From positions 1 through 31,216 of the forward strand of contig CAYWRI010000017.1 in the NCBI GenBank assembly GCA_964461035.1: 31,216 nt of DNA. The letters run 5' to 3'. Source of the stretch: CAYZNE01 sp964461035. Lineage in GTDB: Archaea; Nanobdellota; Nanobdellia; Woesearchaeales; CAYZNE01. Under the pieces are notes generated by a model. That model was given only the letters and a program-made list of their open reading frames with translations. It searched no databases and was not told the DNA's origin. Position 1 is the stretch's first letter. Every line of letters begins with the position of its first letter. The position numbers and the translations under genes are program-made. Positions 25,016 to 31,216 of the stretch are shown here, one piece after another.

Positions 25016-25276
25016 ATGAAAATAAAATTAAAAAAACAAAATCAAGACGGTGTTGTACGTATTGAAACTGGCGGAAACATAAAAGAAGTTGTAATTAATG
25101 AAGACTTACTCAATCCAAAAAATGAATCTATTTCTGTTTGTTATAGAGGGAAAAATTCTTCAGGAATTGTTTATTTTAGTCCTGTTGAAATCGAAAAAAT
25201 ATACAACACAATAAAAAATAGAATTCATTTAATAAAGGGTTTCAAACAACTTAATACAATTAAAACAAAACAATAA
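25016..25276 (+). CDS. Small soluble protein of unknown function
   Basis: An 86-aa basic protein without signal peptide, membrane helix or metal ligands. It appears to be beta-rich at the start (MKIKLKKQNQDGVVRIETGG) and helical later (SPVEIEKIYNTIKNRIHLIK). The segment NEDLLNPKNESISVCYRGKN reads like a conserved small family I associate with DPANN genomes, but I cannot name it. A good GGTGAT site and own TATA box show it is expressed independently. It is divergent from the TrmB regulator and may be its target. Confidence 0.75.
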   Translation: MKIKLKKQNQDGVVRIETGGNIKEVVINEDLLNPKNESISVCYRGKNSSGIVYFSPVEIEKIYNTIKNRIHLIKGFKQLNTIKTKQ

Positions 25277-25361
25277 CGCAGTTTATATATTGTTAAAAGT
25301 GTTTTGACACACAATCTATTTAGTTCCCTATAAATAATATTTAGTAGATTATAGATATTCA

Positions 25362-25374
25362 ATAACTTTATATA
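25362..25374 (+). promoter_or_regulatory. TATA box of the membrane-protein gene
   Basis: AACTTTATATAAG is centred near 25368, predicting a start near 25394, three bases before the ATG at 25397: effectively leaderless. Confidence 0.55.
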
Positions 25375-25396
25375 AGGTAAATAAATAAACGAATAA

Positions 25397-26005
25397 ATGA
25401 AAATATTAAAAAAATTACTTAAAAATAAAGATAAAATATTTTCATCAATAAAAAAACTATTTGATAAACACCCAATTATAAAATTTGGTTCTATTCTTAT
25501 TTTAGTAATAGTTTATTTCTTATTTGCTTCTAGATCTCACGGTATAAAAGATGGATTTTTAATTAGTATTATTACCTGGTCTTTTTTTGTGCTTTGCACT
25601 CCTATTGCAGATGGAGGAATGTTAATTGATTTTCCAATAAGATTAATTACAGGAATTAAAATGATTTATTCTGAAATTGTTGTTTGGATTATTGCGGGAA
25701 GTCTTAATTTTTTTGTAATTATTAATAATCCGAGCATATATGATAAAACAATTTTATTATCATTATTTAAACATATTATTGAAACACCTTTTCCATATGG
25801 AATGATTATAATTTTATCTCTAATTGGAACATTTTTATCTATTTACATAGCGGATGATCTTATTAATCCTAAAAAACAAAAAAAGAAGTATTCAAAATTT
25901 CTAGTAAGATATAAAATAACCATATTTATTTTTCTAATCCTGATGGTTATAATACTCTATGATTTCTTATTAAATAAATTGGGTGTTCAAATACCTTTAA
26001 TCTAA
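25397..26005 (+). CDS. Polytopic membrane protein of unknown function
   Basis: A 202-aa protein with a basic amphipathic start (1-25) and about five membrane helices: 28-44, 54-71, 89-109, 134-152 and 172-192. The stretch CTPIADGGMLIDFPIRL (67-83), between helices two and three, is rich in Pro, Gly and Asp and looks like the conserved functional core; I recall this motif from uncharacterised membrane proteins in both bacteria and archaea. A Lys-rich cytoplasmic loop (159-171) separates the last two helices. It ends 18 nt from the stop of the convergent 1339-aa gene. Transport or lipid-related activity is possible but not shown. Confidence 0.8.
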   Translation: MKILKKLLKNKDKIFSSIKKLFDKHPIIKFGSILILVIVYFLFASRSHGIKDGFLISIITWSFFVLCTPIADGGMLIDFPIRLITGIKMIYSEIVVWIIAGSLNFFVIINNPSIYDKTILLSLFKHIIETPFPYGMIIILSLIGTFLSIYIADDLINPKKQKKKYSKFLVRYKITIFIFLILMVIILYDFLLNKLGVQIPLI

Positions 26006-26023
26006 TGTTTTTATAGAATGTGA

Positions 26024-29000
26024 CTAAGATTCATATCCGACTGCTTGATCCAGTCTATTCTGAACATTCTGAACATAACTAATTAATGAAGAAACAAAAT
26101 CTCCATTAGACAACTTGCCGTTCATTGAACCAAACGATTTCTTAATCTCAGTTTCCAAATTATTCAAATATCTCACTCCAAAATTGTCAAATCCAAAATC
26201 AAAATTAATAATTTTTCCACTATCATCAAAATATGCAGGGATGTGTGTCAAGCCATTATGTTTATCCTTTAATTCTTGTGATATCTGTCCGTCTAAAAGA
26301 CCGACATTACAAAAAACCATGGCTGGTCCTTGAATCTCTTCAGGAGTTATTGGAGCTACATTACCAATTTTCCGATGATAATTTCTAATAATTAACTCCA
26401 TTCCTGCAGTATTCCATAAACCAAACTGATATGGTTTCCTTTCTTCTTCAGTGTCTGTTTTCATTACATCTTTGTAAACACCAACTAATCTCTGAAACTC
26501 AGGTGTTTGTCTTAGTTTTGTCATATCATCTATTGTTTTTCCAGCGCCTGAATAATCAACTTCTGTAAATCCCATTGAGTCATTCATTGCTACAACTTGA
26601 TTTAAATAACCTTGATAAGCATCAGGATATCTTGCAGCTTTATCTTGATTGTCTCTTGCAACCAAATGCTGGGTTCCGTCTACAACTATCATAATTGGTT
26701 GTTCATTCATTATTTCAGTTCTGTATCCTTTGAACAATCTACTATTAACAACTTCTTTATTATTGTGACTTTCGCTTGAACCAATCTTAACTCCAATAAT
26801 TGTATTAACTCCTTGATCTTCAAGCTCATTAACAATGGGAGAGACAGGTAAATAACCATAACTCAAATTTGGAATAAGAAATACTTCTTTTCCAAGGTCG
26901 TCTGCTTTTTGTTTTACAGAAAGAACATAATCTCTAAGCACTTTTGCTTCCTCTGCAACACAATCAATTTCAAATTTGTCCTGATTTGTTATCAAAAATT
27001 TAGGTGTTTCTTCTGTTTTGTCAAAAATTGATAGATAATCTGTAACTGTAAAATGATTTTTAATGTGTTTTCTAACTTTCTCATGGTCAACAATTGTTCT
27101 AAATCTTGAATATTCAAGATTTCTATGTAGTTCATCAGTTGAATCAAAATTTCCCTGAGCAAAAGAATCTATTATACTAGACCATTCTTCAATTACTTCT
27201 TCTTCATTCTCAGCAAAAACTAAACTTTCTACTAAATAGCTTGTTGACCTTATATTGCTTTGACTTAATCTTTTAATTGAATCTTGAACTAAGCCAAAAT
27301 TCAATTCTGAGCTATCAATTTTTGAAATTAATTTAAGAGAATCTTTACCCATTGCAGTTAATTCATAAATTAAATCAAATAATCCTTTTTGATTATTCTT
27401 TTCTTTTTCACACGCACTTAAAAATCCAGAAAATTTTGTAAACGTTGGAAGATAACCCTTAACATAACTAAGCTGTTCATCATTAATATCTCTTTGTATA
27501 GTTTCTCGTATTAATGGAACAACCAAAGATTCATTACAATTATAAATAGTTTTAGCCAAAAATCCTAGATTCTTTTTTGTTTGAACATCCTTTCCAGTAA
27601 ACTTTCTTGAGGTCTTATTATCATTCAAAGCTTTAAAGTACTCAGACATATATTCTGTTTCTCCAATTAAATCATTACTATACGCTAAATCGTCTAATAT
27701 TCTTGTTTGCTCCGATTTTAAAACATCACCAACAGTTGAACTTTTAATTATTTCATCAGTTGTATCAATAAAGTCCTTAAATACAGTAATATCTGCAGTA
27801 ACATATGTAGTTATATCTTCTATTGAATTTTTGCTATTAAATATTTGCGATTTTATGTTTTCTAATCTTTTTTTAATTTTTTTACCATATTCTGTATCAA
27901 CTAATTGATCTTGAATAATTTTAGAACTAAATCCATTTAGATAAGCAATCAATTTAGGTAAATCTCTTGCTACTTCATAAATACAATTATTGTTAGTTTG
28001 TATGGAATTAGCTTCTTCTCTAACTATATCGGGAATAAGAGATTTAGCCAATAAATTATCAAGATTATCATAATAATTACTAATTACGACCAGATCTTCT
28101 TTATAATTCTCTAAGACATTCATTTTTCTTGTACTGTCATTCAAATTACTTAAAAAATATGTATAATGTTTTTTGAAATTTGCTTCAACATGATCATCTA
28201 AACCAATACACTCTGAAAGAATTTTAATTAAGTTGTCTCTCTGTTTACTTGGTTTATCTGAAAATGTCATAAATTTCAAATCTACAGCGACATCAATAAC
28301 AAAATACTTTATTTGATCAGAACCATTCTCTAGATAATAACCACAAACTTTTCCTAATCCTTCTTGTACTTTTTCATAAATAGAATTATCTACTCTTTTA
28401 TCTCCTTCATTGAATTGAGATTGTTTGAATTTATCTGGATGTTGCCTAATATTATTAATTACATCCATGATTCCTGGAACTTTAAGTTGTTCAACCGCTT
28501 TTAATTGAGCTTCAGTTAATGAAATAACATATTGAGCACCAAGTGTATCTTCAGAATTTGTACTTATTGATAAAAATGGACGATCTCCTGAATACCCTGA
28601 CTCTCTCCAAAAATTCAAAATATTATAGACCACCGCATTGGGGGTTTTAAACCAAATAGCTTTATAGCCAAGCTTAACTGATTCATCAGTATGCTCGGGA
28701 GTTATTAAAAGTCTACTAAAAACCTCAGTTCTTAACAAATTATTAAATGAATCTAATGATTTCATACCATACAATTGCTGAACACCAAAATTATTTCGGA
28801 ATATATCCCATTTTTCCATATTTAATTCTTTAAGATAATCAACTTTTTCTGAGCTTAACAAGCTTTCAATTTCTTTTGAGGTCTTTTCAAGCGTCCATTT
28901 TCGATTTATTATTACATAGGATTGCTCATCAAGAGATACTTCAGTTAATATATGTTGTTTTGCTTTAAAGAATGAAGTTAATATTCTTTTTTTCTCAATA

Positions 29001-30043
29001 TCAATAGGCATTTGTGTTAAATAATTTCCAAATTCAGTAAATTCTTCATTTGTAGTTTTATTACTTTTCATCAAACCTCTTTCAATAATATTTTTCAGTT
29101 CATAAGGTAAAGCTTCTATTCTATCATTTAGGGATTTAGCCCTTTCTTCATCTTCAACAGACTCACTCCAGTTAGAATATCTGTTTTGATTTAATCCTTC
29201 TTTAAGAACAGCTAAAGCTTCATTAACTAATTCAGTGTTTTCTAATATTTTTACACCTTTCAATCCATAAATGTCTTCTCGCTTTTTTTTTGCTTCTAAG
29301 TCTTGATTAATTTTTGATTTAAAATATTTTGAAATGAATTCATCTGCCAGAGATTCAAATACGTCAGGATTAATTTTCTGAGATGTAGTTTTATTATTTA
29401 ATTGCTCTAATAATATTATATATTGAGAAAACAATTCATCACCAAATCCTCCAAATATCTTGGCTTGAGCGTTTTTAAATCGTTCATTTTCTGAGTGATG
29501 AAACCTAGGTAAATCTACACCTTCAGATTGAGTACGAGATAAATTATAAAGTAAGTCAATTTCAGAGTTTAGATCTTTGATTTTATCTTTAAATCTCCAA
29601 CCACTCAAAAATTTATTTCTTAGATCAGACCTTTGAGTTTTTATACTATTAATTTGTGTTAATACATCATCATAACTCTTAAACCCTGCGTCTTCAACTT
29701 GCTTTTGTCTATAAGCTTTAGTTAATACTTTGGCAGAGTCTTTGGCAAATTCAATGAAATTAACTGCTTCTTGAATTTCGGAAACAATTCCTGTTGCATT
29801 TTGTATGAGCATTGGTGAAGTTAAATCAATTGGCTTATCTAATAAATCTTCCAATTCTTGCACTTTTTCGTCAAAATAAGTGGCTTTTTGTACAGCATTA
29901 ACACTTAATTCATCCATTTTTTCTTTAAGGTAGTCTACAGACTTACCTTCTAATTTGACAGGAACTATTTGAGAATTAGAACTCAATCTAAGCATATTAC
30001 CAAGATAAATTGCAATATTCTCTAAAGTTTCTAAATTACTCAT
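26024..30043 (-). CDS. Giant intracellular protein of unknown family, PRTase-like C-terminal region
   Basis: A 1339-aa soluble protein without signal peptide or membrane helix, in contrast to the other giants here. Residues 1-1030 are mostly helical and charged, with no motif I recognise. The C-terminal third differs: a strand-rich segment near 1050-1085 (EVFLIPNLSYGYLPVSPIV then NTIIGVKIGSSESHNN) and IMIVVDGTQH near 1115-1124 recall the start and PRPP loop of phosphoribosyltransferases, although the usual pair of acids is reduced to D-G. YPDAYQGYLN and GLWNTAGMELIIRNYHRK look like further conserved blocks. The start overlaps the RHH gene by 8 nt, with GAGG 6-9 nt before the ATG, so the two are translationally coupled. 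Function unknown; a modification, defence or regulatory enzyme are all possible. Confidence 0.85.
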   Translation of the reverse strand: MSNLETLENIAIYLGNMLRLSSNSQIVPVKLEGKSVDYLKEKMDELSVNAVQKATYFDEKVQELEDLLDKPIDLTSPMLIQNATGIVSEIQEAVNFIEFAKDSAKVLTKAYRQKQVEDAGFKSYDDVLTQINSIKTQRSDLRNKFLSGWRFKDKIKDLNSEIDLLYNLSRTQSEGVDLPRFHHSENERFKNAQAKIFGGFGDELFSQYIILLEQLNNKTTSQKINPDVFESLADEFISKYFKSKINQDLEAKKKREDIYGLKGVKILENTELVNEALAVLKEGLNQNRYSNWSESVEDEERAKSLNDRIEALPYELKNIIERGLMKSNKTTNEEFTEFGNYLTQMPIDIEKKRILTSFFKAKQHILTEVSLDEQSYVIINRKWTLEKTSKEIESLLSSEKVDYLKELNMEKWDIFRNNFGVQQLYGMKSLDSFNNLLRTEVFSRLLITPEHTDESVKLGYKAIWFKTPNAVVYNILNFWRESGYSGDRPFLSISTNSEDTLGAQYVISLTEAQLKAVEQLKVPGIMDVINNIRQHPDKFKQSQFNEGDKRVDNSIYEKVQEGLGKVCGYYLENGSDQIKYFVIDVAVDLKFMTFSDKPSKQRDNLIKILSECIGLDDHVEANFKKHYTYFLSNLNDSTRKMNVLENYKEDLVVISNYYDNLDNLLAKSLIPDIVREEANSIQTNNNCIYEVARDLPKLIAYLNGFSSKIIQDQLVDTEYGKKIKKRLENIKSQIFNSKNSIEDITTYVTADITVFKDFIDTTDEIIKSSTVGDVLKSEQTRILDDLAYSNDLIGETEYMSEYFKALNDNKTSRKFTGKDVQTKKNLGFLAKTIYNCNESLVVPLIRETIQRDINDEQLSYVKGYLPTFTKFSGFLSACEKEKNNQKGLFDLIYELTAMGKDSLKLISKIDSSELNFGLVQDSIKRLSQSNIRSTSYLVESLVFAENEEEVIEEWSSIIDSFAQGNFDSTDELHRNLEYSRFRTIVDHEKVRKHIKNHFTVTDYLSIFDKTEETPKFLITNQDKFEIDCVAEEAKVLRDYVLSVKQKADDLGKEVFLIPNLSYGYLPVSPIVNELEDQGVNTIIGVKIGSSESHNNKEVVNSRLFKGYRTEIMNEQPIMIVVDGTQHLVARDNQDKAARYPDAYQGYLNQVVAMNDSMGFTEVDYSGAGKTIDDMTKLRQTPEFQRLVGVYKDVMKTDTEEERKPYQFGLWNTAGMELIIRNYHRKIGNVAPITPEEIQGPAMVFCNVGLLDGQISQELKDKHNGLTHIPAYFDDSGKIINFDFGFDNFGVRYLNNLETEIKKSFGSMNGKLSNGDFVSSLISYVQNVQNRLDQAVGYES

Positions 30044-30179
30044 TCTCAGCCTCTTTTAAAAATAATTGAACAGCATGCTCTATTAAATGACTTTTATTTC
30101 TAAATACACTATTAGCTAATTTAGTCTTAACTAGTTCATGCAAATCATTCTCCATTGAAATGCTAACTTTAATTTTCAT
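30036..30179 (-). CDS. Ribbon-helix-helix DNA-binding protein
   Basis: A 47-aa protein of the MetJ/Arc/CopG fold. It has the strand MKIKVSISM, then helix ENDLHELVKTKLAN, the turn VFRNKS and helix HLIEHAVQLFLKEAENE, which fit the RHH pattern. RHH proteins bind DNA as dimers and often autoregulate operons, including toxin-antitoxin pairs. Its TAA (30036-30038) lies inside the next gene, an 8-nt overlap, so both come from one transcript. A TATA box ATTTAAAT (30206-30213) predicts a start at about 30183, nearly leaderless. An inverted repeat AGTAG-N9-CTACT (30187-30205) between TATA box and ATG is the obvious autoregulatory site. Confidence 0.85.
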   Translation of the reverse strand: MKIKVSISMENDLHELVKTKLANSVFRNKSHLIEHAVQLFLKEAENE

Positions 30180-30186
30180 ATTATAA

Positions 30187-30213
30187 AGTAGTAAAACTTG
30201 CTACTATTTAAAT
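30187..30213 (-). promoter_or_regulatory. TATA box and inverted-repeat operator of the RHH operon
   Basis: AGTAG (30187-30191) and CTACT (30201-30205) form an inverted repeat with a 9-bp spacer, placed between the TATA box (30206-30213) and the predicted start. A second inverted repeat, ATCACT-AATA-AGTGAT, lies upstream at about 30228-30243. Confidence 0.5.
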
Positions 30214-30437
30214 GTTTCGTCTTATAATCACTAATAAGTGATAAAAGTCTCACAACTAATAAAAATTGAACATCATTAATATTTGTTCTGATTAATTTTT
30301 CAAAAGAGATAAAACAAAATTTCCCTTTAAATTTTAGTTTATCTTTAACAAAATTAATCAAAAATAGAAATTTTACTTTTTGGACACACATCAAAACTTA
30401 TTTTAAAATTGATATTATGTATAATTTACTTGTAAAT

Positions 30438-30740
30438 CTATAGAATATTATGTCTTTGTTTTAGAGTTTCAATTTTTGACTTAACAGATTTTTCTAAATT
30501 TACATCAAAAGATTGAGCTAAATCCAATAATAATAAAATTACATCTGCAAACTCATCTTCTAGATCAGATTTTTTTGGATTCATATTACGTAGTTTTTTT
30601 CTATTTACTTCTTTAGCCAATTCTCCTAATTCTTCAATTATTTGAGAAATACTTAATTCTTTAGTTCTATCAATAGATTTTTTCTTATCAATTTTCTGAA
30701 TAATTGATAAGCATAGTTTCTGAAATTCTAAAACATCCAT
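30438..30740 (-). CDS. MazG-like nucleotide pyrophosphohydrolase
   Basis: A 100-aa all-alpha NTP pyrophosphatase. The metal-binding motif is complete: E36-E37-x-x-E40 in IIEELGELAKEV and E63-x-x-D66 in EDEFADVILLLLDLA. Such enzymes hydrolyse NTPs or dNTPs to monophosphates and remove aberrant or signalling nucleotides; single-domain versions of about 100 aa are common in archaea and phages. A TATA box TTATATATA (30762-30770) is 26 nt from the ATG, giving a leaderless message. It lies upstream of the RHH operon in the same direction, with 260 bp and a separate promoter between them. Confidence 0.9.
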   Translation of the reverse strand: MDVLEFQKLCLSIIQKIDKKKSIDRTKELSISQIIEELGELAKEVNRKKLRNMNPKKSDLEDEFADVILLLLDLAQSFDVNLEKSVKSKIETLKQRHNIL

Positions 30741-31216
30741 AAAAAATGATAAATTGTAGCGTTATATATACTTTAGGATATACAAATAAATCGGCTCTTC
30801 AATTAGTATACTTTCAGTTTCCATTCAAATTTGGTCATGTATAACTTTTCTCAATTTTAGTACTATACATTAGATAGATACATGAAATATAATAATAGAA
30901 TTCCAATATATAAAATAAGATAAAAGCAAAAATTATTAATAACATAAAATCGTTGAAAAGTTATTATAATTAAGCTAGAGACCTACACCCTGTTTTCGTA
31001 TAGAAACATAAAATGTGCAAACGAAAACTTATTTTTTGCATTTTTTTAATCAAAATTTACTTCATGTGGAAAACTTAAATATATACTAAAATATATATGT
31101 TTTTGTTACTTTTTTCTTTTTTGAAACTTACTTTTTTTCTTTTTTGAAAGAAGACTTTTTTTATTTATATATTTACATTTATAAACATATATATATATAT
31201 ATATAATATAATATAA
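30741..31216. other. Gene-free A/T-rich end with a hairpin and simple repeats
   Basis: No credible gene. GTTTTCGT (30992-30999) pairs with ACGAAAAC (31021-31028) over a 21-nt loop and is followed by T-runs (31032-31037, 31041-31047), like a small-RNA end; TGCAAA (31016-31021) and TTTGCA (31035-31040) offer an alternative pairing. A 21-22-bp unit, TTACTTTTTTCTTTTTTGAAA, is repeated in tandem at 31106-31126 and 31128-31149. The window ends in an AT microsatellite (31187-31216). Confidence 0.5.

Noticed and set aside
30176..30394. 72-aa minus-strand frame whose TGA overlaps the RHH ATG as ATGA
   Set aside because: The overlap is attractive, but the sequence is F/L/K/I-rich like random A/T translation and it spans the TATA box and operator of the RHH gene.
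1..31216. tRNA or rRNA genes
   Set aside because: No T-loop GGTTCRAATCC-type sequence with a matching acceptor stem was found outside coding regions on either strand; a tRNA-search program would be needed to be certain.

Overview
The window is about three-quarters A+T and reads as archaeal chromosome, most likely from a DPANN lineage of the Woesearchaeota/Pacearchaeota type. The archaeal markers are a two-KH-domain RNA-binding protein, a TrmB-type regulator, an RNase P p30 (Rnp3) protein, and TATA boxes centred about 26 nt before many start codons, which implies leaderless mRNAs. The DPANN guess rests on the mixture of small core genes with enormous secreted Asn/Ser/Thr-rich and Cys-rich proteins. 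It is an inference from family resemblance; there is no rRNA here to settle it.

Layout. 1-2149 (-): the larger part of a membrane-anchored, sequon-packed surface protein running off the left edge. 2156-3159: a 1-kb gap with its promoter and operator, a decayed gene (2389-2815) and a 15-bp inverted repeat. 3160-3657 (+): a tandem-HTH DNA-binding protein. 3829-5115 (+): a soluble histidine kinase and single-domain response regulator in an operon. 5116-5743: an intergenic stretch with a 100-N scaffold gap flanked by identical 55-bp sequences. 5744-6583 (+): an EamA/DMT transporter, convergent with 6587-7369 (-), an orphan receiver protein and a basic 120-aa partner. 7370-8002: a gene-free stretch with a candidate structured RNA and a run of short hairpins. 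8003-10283 (+): Nudix hydrolase, KH protein and a coiled-coil protein. 10362-15650 (+) and 15759-22721 (-): two convergent giant secreted proteins (1762 and 2320 aa) sharing a hairpin between their ends. 22833-24833 (-): Rnp3, an unknown protein and a TrmB regulator. 25016-26005 (+): a small conserved-looking protein and a membrane protein. 26024-30179 (-): a 47-aa ribbon-helix-helix protein overlapping by 8 nt an unrecognised 1339-aa intracellular protein. 30438-30740 (-): a MazG-like pyrophosphohydrolase. 30741-31216: A/T-rich DNA with simple repeats.

How it fits together. Nearly half of the window codes for cell-surface or secreted material, in keeping with a small archaeon that depends on contact with other cells. 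The two-component proteins are all soluble. A 17-bp palindrome (TACTTACAATGTAAGTA) occurs twice near 23.5 kb, once with one mismatch at the promoter of the left-edge surface protein, and as a half-site before the tandem-HTH gene, so it may be the operator of a small regulon. The most unusual units are the RHH plus 1339-aa pair, the sequon-packed stalk of the left-edge protein, and the structured gene-free region at 7.4-7.9 kb.
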